A stretch of DNA of 41,940 bases from Candidatus Staskawiczbacteria bacterium (lineage in GTDB: Bacteria; Patescibacteriota; Minisyncoccia; Minisyncoccales; Staskawiczbacteraceae): contig CAIKWD010000029.1 of assembly GCA_903831095.1 (NCBI GenBank), forward strand, positions 1-41,940. The letters run 5' to 3'. How positions within the stretch are numbered: the stretch's first letter is position 1; each line of letters begins with the position of its first letter. Position numbers and translations under genes: made by a program. Below the pieces are notes generated by a model. The model did not search any database. It had not been told where the DNA came from and saw nothing but the letters and a program-made list of their open reading frames with translations. Of the stretch, positions 17,297-27,674 are shown in pieces.

Positions 17297-20200
17297 ATGA
17301 GTAAATCAATATTTGGGCAAACAAACAGTAAAAATAAGATAGTAATATTGTCAGTAACAATATTGTGTATTACTGTCGTTTCAGCTTTATTCATTCCCAA
17401 CAGCAAACCAGCTCTCTCTGTAGTTTTGCCAAGCGTATCAGCACCCGCACCAACTGTGTCTACAGATACTTTTGCAGATTTGTCTGCTCTTACTCCAGAT
17501 CAAATAGCTGAGCTTGCTCAGTTGAATGATAAAAAGATTACTAGGATAAAACAAAGTAAATCTGTTATTTCTTCTGGGCCAGTTGCTTCTTCTACACCTT
17601 CTGCATCTTCTTCCTCGACTTCTTCTGCACCAATTGCTTCAGATACCTCTGCTGTTTCTGCAGCTTCTGCTACACAAGATGGCATAAATTTGGACAATGC
17701 TTTGGCTAAATACAAAATACCAGCCAGTGTTCAGGCAAAGCTCGACGAAATCAACTCCAAGGATATCAAATGGAAAGCTAACTACAATAGTATTTTTGTA
17801 AAGTCAGATGAGTATAAAAAAAATATATCATCCGGATTAAAACCAAACACAAAAATTACAAATTTATTGCAAAAACAACCGCAGATAAAAGTACCGACAA
17901 AGATTCAAGCTAAAGTACAAAGTTCTAAGTCATCCAAGCTTTTAGCCGGAATTTTAGAATATTTGAGAATGCTAAACCCAGCAAAGCTTTTTGCCGGGTT
18001 ATTAGGATCTTCTCCGCTTTCAGCTGCTCCTGCAGTAGATAATTTTGGAGACACAGTTTTACCAGATTCATTTGATTGGCGAAACGTTGGAGGCAAAAAT
18101 TACATCACTTCTGTAAAAGACCAGAACCCTTGTGGAACTTGTTGGGCATTTGGAGCTATAGCAACTTTAGAAGGAAATATTAATGCATACTACAACGACA
18201 CTACAATTAATTCAGACCTATCAGAACAAGATTTAGTTAGTTGTTATTTACCTACTGCAGGTTGTCTTGGCGGGGGAACTGCGGATCAAATAGGCCAAAT
18301 TTTCAGCAATTATTCAGTAAACACCGGAGTAGTTAAAGAAACTTGCTTTCCTTATACAGAATCAACATCTAACGATACAAAATGTGTCTCAAAGTGTTCC
18401 ACATGGAATACCCAGGTTTGGAAAACAAACTCGTCATACAAAGTTGTTGTAGACCCAAATGCAACTACAAGCGATCCGATAGCAAATATTAATGCCATTA
18501 AGAATGCGATTGTAAATTACGGTCCTGTTGAAGTTGGATTTATTGTTTATTACGACTTCGATTCATACTCTAGCGGAATATATTCTCATACAACTGATGA
18601 TAGAAGAGGATATCACGCAGTTTCAATAGTGGGATACGGTGTTGAAGATGGTTTACCTTATTGGATAGTAAAAAACAGCTGGGGCTCTTCTTGGGGTGAC
18701 AATGGATATTTTAAAATAGCCATGGGTGATTCTATGATTGACCAATGGTTTGCCTTTGCTCCAGGAACTCCAAGCTATCCAACTGCTTATACAAAAAAAT
18801 GTACAGATACTGATAAGGACGGTTATTGTTATTGGGGGACGGGTTCAAAACCATCCACAGGGTGTCCTTTAACTTGTGCATCAGTTACAACTGAAGATTG
18901 TGATGATTCTATTTCTTCTATACACCAAGGATGCGGAGTTGCAGTTCAAAAAACAGGAATGCTCAATATAACTTCAACACCTTCTGGGGCTGATGTTTAT
19001 GTACAGGATGTTGTCAGTGGTAATTGGGTTTTAAGGGGTCAAACTCCGTTGCTTTTTAAAGCAAATATAGGAGTTAGAAATGTAAAAATTACTAAAGATG
19101 ATTATATAGAGAAAATTTTTAGTGCTAATGTTATTGAAGGGAATGAGTTGCCTTTTAATATTACGTTATTAGCTGGCCCTAAAATAACTAATCCCTTAAG
19201 CTTTGATATTTTAAGGGCGGGAGATGTTGTTGATATAATTGGCAATTCTGGAAGTATAGATAGTTCAACAAAATATGAAATCCAATGGTATAATATCGAA
19301 GATTATTTAAACTCGTCCAAAGGTATAACTTTATTAAATAGCGGCTTCTCTGTGATAAATAACGGAAAATTGGCAGAATGGGATACATCTTCTATAGTAG
19401 CGCCCGGGTTTTATTCATTTTATTTAAAATCTATAATTGGTGGGAAAAGTTATTTTTTCAATAGCGGAATAATATATATTGATCCTTCATTAGCAAAAGG
19501 TTGGCCACAAAGGATAGCTTATTCGGTTGATCCAGGGGGTGAATTTGGTACGAATGTAAAAAATACTATTCTAAGTAAAAACACTCCAGGTCCTTATTTT
19601 GCTGATTTAAATTTTTCTTCAACTGCTGGCAGTGGAATTATTTATAGTAAAGATACTCTAGAACCCGTTGTCTCGGATATAAATGGCGACGGTAAAAAAG
19701 AAATAGTGATTTATAAGGGTGGAATTCCGCCTGAAGTTAGTGTGTTTAATTCTGACGGACTTTTGTTGTGGAGTGCAAAAGTACCTAGTGATTATGTAAC
19801 TGTGGGAATTTCTGGAAAAAATCTTCGTATTCCACTTGTTGGAGATATCAATAATGACGGGAAAGATGAAATTGTCGTCTTTAATCCAAATTTTGATGGT
19901 TCAGGATTTATTGATCATTCAATTTTATATGCTTTGAACAGCAATGGTTCTATTCTGTGGAAAACTTATATATATAAAGATTATCATGCCTCTATTTTGA
20001 TGGCAGATTTGGATAATGACGGTAATAAAGAAATAATTGTTAAAGGAGATTATGCAGGCGGTTCTCCAGCAATGACAATAGTCAATGGTAATGGGAATAT
20101 AACATCGCAGTGGGATTTACCGACGCAAAATTGGGCGGGTGATTCTGGTTCTAGCCCTGCTGTTGGGCATTTTGACAATTCAAATAATCTGCAGATTGTA

Positions 20201-21919
20201 TATATATCTCCAAGTCCAAACAATGACGGATCGGATTCCAAAATAAATGAAACAGTAATGTACTTATTTAATAAAGATGGTTCTGTATTGCCTGGATGGC
20301 CAATTTATTTGTCAGCTGGACTTATTAGTTCTTCTCCGGTTGTCGGAGATATAAATAAGGATGGAAAAGATGAAATTGTTGTTGGTTTTACATATTTTGC
20401 TAGCGTATATCCTAATTATAATCTTGGAGGAGTCTATGTGATCGGAAGAGATGGAAAGCTTTTATCTGGATGGCCAGCTAGGCGGGGATTTAGTTACTTG
20501 TCTGCTCCTGCAATTGGAGACGTAAATGGAGATGGATATTTGGAAATTTTTGCTAGTCAAATGGATGATAAAATGTATTTACTTAAATATAATGGCACTG
20601 TAATGTCAGGTTGGCCAAAAGATACAGTTGATATCGATTTGAAAGGATCAATTATGGGAGATGTAAATGCTGATGGAAAATTAGATGTTTTGACAACTGC
20701 AGGAAATGGATTTTGGAATCCACTTGGTAATGGTGGAGTTTATGGTTGGAATATTAATGGGTCAACAATTGCTGGTTTTCCAAAAGTAACAGAATTAAAT
20801 GCTACGGCTTCAGCAACATTGAGTGACTTAGATAACGATGGAAAGACAGAGGTGATAGCAAGTTCTAATATTGATATAGATCAAGGTGGAGCATCTAAAA
20901 ATCGAGGCAGTATTTATGTTTGGAAAACTGATAAAATATACAATCAAGTAAATATGCCTTGGCCAATGTTTATGCATGATCCTCAACATACAGGGTGTTA
21001 TGATTGTAACAGAATGATAGGAATCTGCGGATCAGCCAATGGAGTAAGCGTTACCACAAAACCAGTTGCAAATTTATGTTCATTTGGTGCTGCCACAACT
21101 GTCGCAGGCACCGGACCTTGGACTTGGACTTGTACAGGATTAAACGGAGGAGTTGATGCTTCATGTTCAGCACTGAAAATGGTAAATGGCACTTGTGGTT
21201 CTGTTAACGGAACAGCCGTTACTGTCAAACCAACCACTAACCTTTGTTCAGCAGGCACTGCCACGGTTGTGGCAGGCACAGGCCCATGGACATGGAGTTG
21301 TACTGGGATAAACAGTGGTGCTACAGCCTTCTGTTCTGCCTTAAATTTGATTAATGGCGCTTGTGGTACAGCAGCAACTAGTTATGTTACAACTGCTACA
21401 GCTTATGCAGGAACAATTTGCAAATCAGGAACAGCAATTCCTACAGTTCCATATTTCCCAGGCCAAGGCGGTTCTTCAACCTGGACATGCAACGGAATCA
21501 ACGGAGGAACCAATATCAACTGTACAGCATCCAGAGCTTTCCCTGCATGCAACACAGTTACCATTAGTGGTAAAACATACAAGTTAAGCCCATGCAACCT
21601 TACTGCAACCATGGTTGATGGCCAAGGCGATAAAACCTTCACAACAACCATTGTAGCTACAGGATCATATGGATTCAGTGTTTATGGATATGGAAATGGT
21701 TTTCCAACCTACGGAATTTTAGGTGATTCTAGCGGAGGAGCTTATGGAAACCAGACTTTGAATTTTCACTTTAGTGATTCTATCCTAAATTCCGACGGAA
21801 TCTCTCCAAAAACATACAATGGGTACTTGCCAATACACATATACCAGGGAAGCGAGACTGGAACTGACAACAACTATCTGAATTTTAACATCAACCTTAC
21901 GGTCACTATGAGGCAGTAG
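17297..21919 (+). CDS. Secreted multidomain papain-like (C1A) cysteine protease with PEGA, FG-GAP/VCBS repeats and C-terminal tandem repeats
   Basis: N-terminal signal/TM; SVKDQNPCGTCWAFGAIATLEG, YHAVSIVGYGVEDGLPYWIVKNSWGSSWGDNGYFKI; PEGA-like GMLNITSTPSGADVYVQD; seven D-x-[ND]-x-DG-type motifs (INGDGKKEI, INNDGKDEI, LDNDGNKEI, INKDGKDEI, VNGDGYLEI, VNADGKLDV, LDNDGKTEV). Confidence 0.93.
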   Translation: MSKSIFGQTNSKNKIVILSVTILCITVVSALFIPNSKPALSVVLPSVSAPAPTVSTDTFADLSALTPDQIAELAQLNDKKITRIKQSKSVISSGPVASSTPSASSSSTSSAPIASDTSAVSAASATQDGINLDNALAKYKIPASVQAKLDEINSKDIKWKANYNSIFVKSDEYKKNISSGLKPNTKITNLLQKQPQIKVPTKIQAKVQSSKSSKLLAGILEYLRMLNPAKLFAGLLGSSPLSAAPAVDNFGDTVLPDSFDWRNVGGKNYITSVKDQNPCGTCWAFGAIATLEGNINAYYNDTTINSDLSEQDLVSCYLPTAGCLGGGTADQIGQIFSNYSVNTGVVKETCFPYTESTSNDTKCVSKCSTWNTQVWKTNSSYKVVVDPNATTSDPIANINAIKNAIVNYGPVEVGFIVYYDFDSYSSGIYSHTTDDRRGYHAVSIVGYGVEDGLPYWIVKNSWGSSWGDNGYFKIAMGDSMIDQWFAFAPGTPSYPTAYTKKCTDTDKDGYCYWGTGSKPSTGCPLTCASVTTEDCDDSISSIHQGCGVAVQKTGMLNITSTPSGADVYVQDVVSGNWVLRGQTPLLFKANIGVRNVKITKDDYIEKIFSANVIEGNELPFNITLLAGPKITNPLSFDILRAGDVVDIIGNSGSIDSSTKYEIQWYNIEDYLNSSKGITLLNSGFSVINNGKLAEWDTSSIVAPGFYSFYLKSIIGGKSYFFNSGIIYIDPSLAKGWPQRIAYSVDPGGEFGTNVKNTILSKNTPGPYFADLNFSSTAGSGIIYSKDTLEPVVSDINGDGKKEIVIYKGGIPPEVSVFNSDGLLLWSAKVPSDYVTVGISGKNLRIPLVGDINNDGKDEIVVFNPNFDGSGFIDHSILYALNSNGSILWKTYIYKDYHASILMADLDNDGNKEIIVKGDYAGGSPAMTIVNGNGNITSQWDLPTQNWAGDSGSSPAVGHFDNSNNLQIVYISPSPNNDGSDSKINETVMYLFNKDGSVLPGWPIYLSAGLISSSPVVGDINKDGKDEIVVGFTYFASVYPNYNLGGVYVIGRDGKLLSGWPARRGFSYLSAPAIGDVNGDGYLEIFASQMDDKMYLLKYNGTVMSGWPKDTVDIDLKGSIMGDVNADGKLDVLTTAGNGFWNPLGNGGVYGWNINGSTIAGFPKVTELNATASATLSDLDNDGKTEVIASSNIDIDQGGASKNRGSIYVWKTDKIYNQVNMPWPMFMHDPQHTGCYDCNRMIGICGSANGVSVTTKPVANLCSFGAATTVAGTGPWTWTCTGLNGGVDASCSALKMVNGTCGSVNGTAVTVKPTTNLCSAGTATVVAGTGPWTWSCTGINSGATAFCSALNLINGACGTAATSYVTTATAYAGTICKSGTAIPTVPYFPGQGGSSTWTCNGINGGTNINCTASRAFPACNTVTISGKTYKLSPCNLTATMVDGQGDKTFTTTIVATGSYGFSVYGYGNGFPTYGILGDSSGGAYGNQTLNFHFSDSILNSDGISPKTYNGYLPIHIYQGSETGTDNNYLNFNINLTVTMRQ

Positions 21920-21944
21920 GATTTAATATGATAATAAGTAAAGC

Positions 21945-21978
21945 AAAAGCGGGCGGGGGCAACCTTGCCCGCTTTTGT
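21945..21978 (+). terminator. Terminator of the protease operon
   Basis: AAAAGCGGGC-gggggcaacctt-GCCCGCTTTT. Confidence 0.8.
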
Positions 21979-22001
21979 TATGCCTGCCGATAGGCGGGTA
22001 C

Positions 22002-22030
22002 TTGCACATATATAAATAAAGTTGTATAAT
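22002..22030 (+). promoter_or_regulatory. Sigma70-type promoter for uvrA
   Basis: TTGCAC (22002), 17-nt spacer, TATAAT (22025). Confidence 0.65.
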
Positions 22031-22052
22031 GAAGCACTAAAAAGTTTGTATA

Positions 22053-22084
22053 TGTCCCCCTACGGGGGATGTCCCGTAGGGACA
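22053..22084. repeat. Palindromic element in the uvrA leader
   Basis: TGTCCC...GGGACA enclosing CCCCC-tac-GGGGG and CCC-gta-GGG. Confidence 0.6.
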
Positions 22085-22099
22085 CAAAATGAAACTAAG

Positions 22100-24907
22100 A
22101 TGGATAATTTTATAAAAATACGAGGGGCAAGAGTTCATAATCTAAAAAACATAGATTTGGATTTGCCAAAAAACAAGCTGATTGTCATTACCGGACTTTC
22201 AGGTTCGGGAAAATCATCGCTGGCTTTTGATACACTTTATGCTGAAGGGCAACGCAGATATGTAGAATCTTTGTCAGCTTATGCTAGACAGTTTTTGGGA
22301 GTGATGGACAAACCCGATGTAGACAAAATTGAAGGAATTTCTCCGGCAATTTCCATTGACCAAAGAAAATCAACTCATAATCCAAGGTCCACAGTTGGAA
22401 CAATAACAGAAATTTATGATTATCTGCGTCTTTTGTATGCCAGAGTTGGAAAACCTCATTGCCCAAATTGTGGAAAATTAATTTCAAAACAATCAGTTGA
22501 CCAGATTGTCGACCAAGTTTTAAAAATTCCAAAGAATACTGAAATAACAATTTTAGGACCAGTTATCAGAAATAAAAAAGGCGAACATCATGGAGTATTA
22601 GAAGAAATAAACAGGGGAGGATTTGTCAGGGTAAGAATAGATGGAACAATTTTTCAGGTTGAGGAATCTTTGGACAAGCCAATGGATAAGCAAAAAAAGC
22701 ACGACATTGAAGTTGTTATAGACCGGCTAGTTTTGGACAAAGATTTAGACAGATCAAGGCTTGTAGATTCCTTGGAAACTGCTTTAAGACTTGGTAAAGG
22801 AATTGTAATTGTAAATAAAAAAACCAGTGAAAAGGTAAATGATCCAAAGGAAAACGACTTAATTTTTTCAGAGCATTTTGCTTGCGAGGAATGTGGAATT
22901 TCTTTGCCGGAGTTAGAACCGAGGTTGTTTTCATTTAACAATCCTTATGGAGCATGCCCAGAATGTACAGGACTTGGAGAAAAATTGGAAGTTGATCCAG
23001 AATTGGTTATTCCAAATAAACGCCTAACAATTGCCGAAGGAGCAATTTGGCCTTGGTCGCGAGCTTCACACAAAGTTGGTAGACAAGGGTATTATTATTC
23101 CATACTTTCTGATTTGGCATCTAAATATAAGTTTTCTTTAGATGAAGAAGTAGGAAAATTACCTCAAAAAGCTATTGATATTATTTTAAAAGGTGAAGGG
23201 CCAGGTGGATTTGAGGGCGTAATTGCAAATTTGGAAAGAAGATATCATGAAACAGATTCCGATTGGACAAGACAAGAAATAGAGCAATATATGGTAATTA
23301 AAGTTTGCCCTAAATGTCATGGTAAGAGATTAAAGGCAGAGGTTTTAGCTGTAACAGTTGGCGACTTGTCCATTGATAAGGTTGTGGACTTGTCTATTGA
23401 TAAAGTAAAAGATTTTTTTATAAAATTACCAGTAAAATTGTCCGCTGGAGAAACAAAAGTAAGTCAGCCAATTTTGAAAGAAATTGTAGAAAGAACTCAA
23501 TTTTTAAATGATGTTGGTTTAGCATATTTAACTTTGTCTAGAAAAGCCGGTACACTTGCTGGAGGAGAAGAACAAAGAATAAGATTAGCCACTCAAATTG
23601 GTTCAAAATTATCTGGAGTCTTATATATATTAGACGAACCATCAATTGGGTTACATGCTAGAGATCAGCACAAATTGATAGACACTTTGGTAAAATTAAA
23701 AGAGCTTGGGAACACAGTTGTTGTGGTAGAACACGACCCACAAACAATGCAGGCTGCAGATTGGATTGTAGATATTGGACCTGGTGCAGGAAAGCACGGA
23801 GGGAAAGTTGTTTTTCAGGGAACATACAAAGAAATATTAAAGTCTCATACTTTAACTGGTGACTATTTGTCTGGTAGAAAAAATGTTGGATTGGACAAAC
23901 CTAGAAAATTTAAAAAAGACAAAAATCAAAAGTATTTATCTATTCTAGGAGCAGAAGAACATAACTTGAAAAATGTAGATATTAAAATACCTTTGGAAAA
24001 ATTTGTTTGTGTAACTGGAGTTTCTGGGTCTGGAAAGTCTTCACTGGTAAATGATATTTTGGCAAAATCTTTGTTGAAAAAGTTTTACCGGGCAAAAGAC
24101 GAGCCGGGAAAGCACAAGGAAATTTTGGGAATTGAAAACATTAATAAGGTTGTTTTAGTAGACCAGTCGCCAATTGGCAGGACTCCAAGGTCAAACCCAG
24201 CCACATATACTGGAGCTTTTTCTCATATAAGAGATATTTTTACTAAAACAAAAGAAGCACGAGTACGTGGATATTCAGCTGGCAGATTCAGTTTCAATGT
24301 GAAAGGGGGAAGGTGTGAAGTTTGTGAGGGCCAAGGCCAGAAAAAAGTTGAAATGTATTTCCTGCCAGACATTTATGTAGAGTGCGAAGAGTGCCATGGC
24401 AAAAGATACAGCAAAGAAGTTTTGGAAATAACTTACAAAGACAAGAATATTGCCGAGGTTTTGGAAATGACAGTTGAAGATGCAATGGAATTTTTCAAAA
24501 ATATTCCCGGGCTTTATGAAAAAATGAAAACTTTAAAAGAAGTTGGGCTTTCTTATGTTGAGTTGGGTCAGGCAGCCACTTCTTTGTCTGGTGGAGAAGC
24601 GCAAAGGGTAAAACTTGCCACAGAACTTTCCAGAAAGGGCACAGGCAGGACTTTATATATTTTAGATGAACCAACAACAGGCCTTCATTTTGAAGATATT
24701 AAAAAACTGATTGCAGTTTTGGCGGGTTTGGTTGAAAAGAAAAATACTGTTTTGGTTATTGAGCACAATGTAGACTTGATAAAAAATGCCGACTGGCTGA
24801 TTGATTTAGGCCCTGAAGGCGGAGATGGTGGCGGACAGATTGTAGGAGAGGGAACTCCAGCTGACATTGCCAAAATTAAAAAATCTTACACCGGAAAGTA
24901 TTTATAA
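22100..24907 (+). CDS. uvrA: Excinuclease ABC subunit A
   Basis: [106 protein letters not shown]. Start placed at ATG 22100 rather than at the ORF start 22022. Confidence 0.98.
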   Translation: MDNFIKIRGARVHNLKNIDLDLPKNKLIVITGLSGSGKSSLAFDTLYAEGQRRYVESLSAYARQFLGVMDKPDVDKIEGISPAISIDQRKSTHNPRSTVGTITEIYDYLRLLYARVGKPHCPNCGKLISKQSVDQIVDQVLKIPKNTEITILGPVIRNKKGEHHGVLEEINRGGFVRVRIDGTIFQVEESLDKPMDKQKKHDIEVVIDRLVLDKDLDRSRLVDSLETALRLGKGIVIVNKKTSEKVNDPKENDLIFSEHFACEECGISLPELEPRLFSFNNPYGACPECTGLGEKLEVDPELVIPNKRLTIAEGAIWPWSRASHKVGRQGYYYSILSDLASKYKFSLDEEVGKLPQKAIDIILKGEGPGGFEGVIANLERRYHETDSDWTRQEIEQYMVIKVCPKCHGKRLKAEVLAVTVGDLSIDKVVDLSIDKVKDFFIKLPVKLSAGETKVSQPILKEIVERTQFLNDVGLAYLTLSRKAGTLAGGEEQRIRLATQIGSKLSGVLYILDEPSIGLHARDQHKLIDTLVKLKELGNTVVVVEHDPQTMQAADWIVDIGPGAGKHGGKVVFQGTYKEILKSHTLTGDYLSGRKNVGLDKPRKFKKDKNQKYLSILGAEEHNLKNVDIKIPLEKFVCVTGVSGSGKSSLVNDILAKSLLKKFYRAKDEPGKHKEILGIENINKVVLVDQSPIGRTPRSNPATYTGAFSHIRDIFTKTKEARVRGYSAGRFSFNVKGGRCEVCEGQGQKKVEMYFLPDIYVECEECHGKRYSKEVLEITYKDKNIAEVLEMTVEDAMEFFKNIPGLYEKMKTLKEVGLSYVELGQAATSLSGGEAQRVKLATELSRKGTGRTLYILDEPTTGLHFEDIKKLIAVLAGLVEKKNTVLVIEHNVDLIKNADWLIDLGPEGGDGGGQIVGEGTPADIAKIKKSYTGKYL

Positions 24908-24941
24908 AAATATTTGGTTCTTTAACAATTAGGAGGTGTTT

Positions 24942-25175
24942 ATGAAAGTTGGTGGTCCGTATTTTAGTGGGCAAAAGCCTCATGTTTGTGGATGTTATAA
25001 CCCCGATATCACGGTTATTTTTGACGATCCTAAAACCATGAAAAGGCAACTTTTCTGCATCAATCACGGTTATGTGGAGGAAGAAACAAAAATAATTGTG
25101 GCTGTATATCCTGTTCCAAAACCTACTGATGAATGGCGTGAAAAAGAACGCAATCGCTTACGCTCTAGGGGCTAG
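24942..25175 (+). CDS. Hypothetical 77-aa protein
   Basis: SD TTAGGAGGTGTTTATG; followed by a terminator. Confidence 0.65.
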   Translation: MKVGGPYFSGQKPHVCGCYNPDITVIFDDPKTMKRQLFCINHGYVEEETKIIVAVYPVPKPTDEWREKERNRLRSRG

Positions 25176-25183
25176 ACCATTAT

Positions 25184-25207
25184 GCGAGGATTTTATCCTC
25201 GTTTTTT
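25184..25207 (+). terminator. Rho-independent terminator
   Basis: CGAGGAT-tt-TATCCTCG-TTTTTT. Confidence 0.85.
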
Positions 25208-25224
25208 ATTGTGTATTATTTTGT

Positions 25225-25253
25225 TTGCAAAAAAAATGTTGTTGTTGTAGAAT
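25225..25253 (+). promoter_or_regulatory. Sigma70-type promoter
   Basis: TTGCAA, 17-nt spacer, TAGAAT. Confidence 0.45.
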
Positions 25254-25305
25254 TTGTTAATTCGTAGTTTTTAAACTTTTAACGTTCGTTGAAAAAGGGG
25301 GGATT

Positions 25306-25590
25306 ATGAAAGATTTTGCTTTTACGGTCCATTATTTGGAGGTTGTTCATTTTAGGGCTCATTTCAATTCTCATGTGAGTGAGCCTCCCGCAATTATTGC
25401 AAAAATAAATGAGCTTATAAAAGCTGGAAGACATGATGAACTGTCAGAAGTTCTTATGCGGGAATTTCCGCAATATAAGAAAGTTCTTGAAGTCTTTTGT
25501 CTTTTGTTACAAAAACATAAGCCCAAAAGGGTCAGTGATTTGACTCACAAAAGTTGCATCGGCTATTATGTCGATATTGAATGCGAATAA
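25306..25590 (+). CDS. Hypothetical 94-aa protein
   Basis: SD-like AAAGGGGGGATTATG; own promoter and terminator. Confidence 0.65.
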   Translation: MKDFAFTVHYLEVVHFRAHFNSHVSEPPAIIAKINELIKAGRHDELSEVLMREFPQYKKVLEVFCLLLQKHKPKRVSDLTHKSCIGYYVDIECE

Positions 25591-25598
25591 ACAATTTT

Positions 25599-25622
25599 GC
25601 TCTGCACTTGCAGAGCTTTTTT
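25599..25622 (+). terminator. Rho-independent terminator
   Basis: GCTCTGCACTTGCAGAGC followed by TTTTTT. Confidence 0.85.
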
Positions 25623-25684
25623 ATTATAAAAGGTAGTTAATCAATAAACTTGTATTAAGATAAATTTTTGTATATTATAGAAGT

Positions 25685-26215
25685 ATGGAATGTCCAAATG
25701 ATGGTGAACAATTAGAGAAGATTTTGTTTCATAATGTGGAAGCTGATTACTGCCACAGGTGTTTGGGTATTTGGTTTGGCAGAGATGAGCTTAGACTGGC
25801 AAAGGATAATAAAGATGAACAGTTGAACTGGGTTGATGTTGATTTGTGGAGAGACAAGGCAAAATTTCAGGTTTCAGAGGGAAATAAGAGGTGCCCGGTT
25901 TGCAGAGTTGGTTTGAGGGAAATTAAATATGACGGTTCAAAAACAAAAGTTGATTTTTGCAAAATGTGCAAAGGCATTTGGTTGGACAGGGGAGAGTTCA
26001 AGCAGATTATTAATTACTTAAAAAGCAAATCAGACTATCAACTCTTGCACGGTTATTCTAAAAATCTTTTGGTGCAGTTATGGGAAGTTTTTTCCGGGCC
26101 AGAAGGATTTCGCTCAGAACTTGCAGACTTTATAACTATTACCAAACTTTTTGCTTACAAGTTTGAGATTCAACATCCATTTTTAGAAACTTTAATTGAA
26201 AATTTACCTAAGTAG
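25685..26215 (+). CDS. Zinc-ribbon protein, two TFIIB-type zinc-finger motifs (PF13453-like)
   Basis: CPNDGEQLEKILFHNVEADYCHRCLGIWFGRDEL and CPVCRVGLREIKYDGSKTKVDFCKMCKGIWLDRGEF. Confidence 0.85.
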   Translation: MECPNDGEQLEKILFHNVEADYCHRCLGIWFGRDELRLAKDNKDEQLNWVDVDLWRDKAKFQVSEGNKRCPVCRVGLREIKYDGSKTKVDFCKMCKGIWLDRGEFKQIINYLKSKSDYQLLHGYSKNLLVQLWEVFSGPEGFRSELADFITITKLFAYKFEIQHPFLETLIENLPK

Positions 26216-26253
26216 TATAATAATTAATAATATTAATTTATTTAATAAATAAT

Positions 26254-26808
26254 ATGTCAATAACTTATATAATTTTAACAATAGTAGTACTTATAGCTTT
26301 GTGGGTAATAATGGCCTTCAACGGTTTGGTAATTTTAAAAAATAGGGCAAAGGAGGCTTGGGCAGATATCGATGTACAGCTCAAGAGGAGGTATGATTTA
26401 ATACCAAACCTAGTTAATACAGTAAAGGGATATGCAACGCATGAGCGCGAGTTATTTGAGAAGGTGACCCTTGCTAGAACAGCTGCTATGAGCGCTACAG
26501 GGCTCAAGGATAAGGGCGAAGCTGAAAACGCATTATCAGGCACCCTGAAAAGTTTGTTCGCTGTAGCTGAGAATTATCCTGATTTGAAGGCTTCTACAAA
26601 CTTTTTGGCTTTGCAAAACGAACTTACAGATACAGAAGATAAAATTCAGGCAGCTCGCAGATTCTACAATACCAATGTCAGAGACCTGAACATAAAAATA
26701 GAAAGTTTTCCAGCTAATATAATTGCAGGATCTTTTGGATTTAAGCAAATGGAATTATTTCAAACAGCAAACGACATAGAAAGAGAGCCAGTCGCAGTGA
26801 AATTTTAA
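26254..26808 (+). CDS. lemA: LemA family protein
   Basis: FNGLVILKNRAKEAWADIDVQLKRRYDLIPNLVNTVKGYATHERELFEKVTLART...RRFYNTNVRDLN. Confidence 0.96.
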   Translation: MSITYIILTIVVLIALWVIMAFNGLVILKNRAKEAWADIDVQLKRRYDLIPNLVNTVKGYATHERELFEKVTLARTAAMSATGLKDKGEAENALSGTLKSLFAVAENYPDLKASTNFLALQNELTDTEDKIQAARRFYNTNVRDLNIKIESFPANIIAGSFGFKQMELFQTANDIEREPVAVKF

Positions 26809-26817
26809 ATCTAATCT

Positions 26818-27663
26818 ATGAGTGGATTAGATGATCTCCAAAAAATAGAAAGTACCGATATAATATCTGTCTGGTCAACTTTTGTTTCTTATATTAGAAG
26901 AAATTATATAATCTCTATTATTTTTCCAATTCTTTTACTTATATTGGCAGCTGAGTTGGCATATTTGACTAAAATTCCGCATTTTTTGATTTTTTGGGTG
27001 TTTATTATATTTGCTGGCTGCGCTTTTCTTTGGCAGAAATTATTGAGAGATTTTTTAAAACATTTTGCATCAGATATTAATTATAGTTATGAAGATTTTG
27101 GGGATATTTCCTCAGTTGACGGGACTATATTTGATTTTGGGCGTAATCAAAATATATCCAAAATTATATGTGGAAAATACTTTGGTAAAGATACGAGGTT
27201 GTTTATTTTTAGTACTGTCGTAGGCTCAGGAAAAAATAAGCACATTGAAAGATTTTCTATTTTGGAAATATCGTTCGATACGATGCTTCCAAACATTCTT
27301 CTAAACAACAACAAAACGTGGTTTAATTCCATGATACTGCCTATAGATAATGAGAAAAAACTCGCGCTTGAGGGTGATTTTCAGAAATATTTTGCATTAT
27401 ATGTAACAAAGGAATATGAACTTGAAGCTATGCAAATTTTTACTCCGGAAATTATGCAAATGTTTATAGATAAAGCTGACAAGATAAGCGTGGAAATGTA
27501 TAAAAGTAAGGTTTACTTGTATTACCCAAACGAAATAATAAAAAAGAGTCAATTAATATTAATTTATAGTTTGGCTAAAGAAATTATTTTAGAGTTGAGT
27601 GAAAAGTTTTTCTTGATGAAAGATGACGTTGAAGATATGATTAAATATGCTAAACTAACGTAG
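26818..27663 (+). CDS. Membrane protein, possibly DUF3137
   Basis: Two TM segments then a soluble domain; located between lemA and htpX. Confidence 0.55.
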   Translation: MSGLDDLQKIESTDIISVWSTFVSYIRRNYIISIIFPILLLILAAELAYLTKIPHFLIFWVFIIFAGCAFLWQKLLRDFLKHFASDINYSYEDFGDISSVDGTIFDFGRNQNISKIICGKYFGKDTRLFIFSTVVGSGKNKHIERFSILEISFDTMLPNILLNNNKTWFNSMILPIDNEKKLALEGDFQKYFALYVTKEYELEAMQIFTPEIMQMFIDKADKISVEMYKSKVYLYYPNEIIKKSQLILIYSLAKEIILELSEKFFLMKDDVEDMIKYAKLT

Positions 27664-27674
27664 TATATATTATT

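Noticed and set aside
20998-21651. Antisense ORFs opposite the protease gene and many others in the ORF track (for example 3127-3372, 7229-7702, 26265-26543)
   Set aside because: Low-complexity mirror translations of well-supported genes, no SD, no recognisable domain.
22022-22099. In-frame upstream extension of UvrA (MYNEALKSLYMSPYGGCPVGTQNETK)
   Set aside because: Its start overlaps the -10 TATAAT and it runs through the palindromic leader; conserved UvrA begins at [19 protein letters not shown] (22100).
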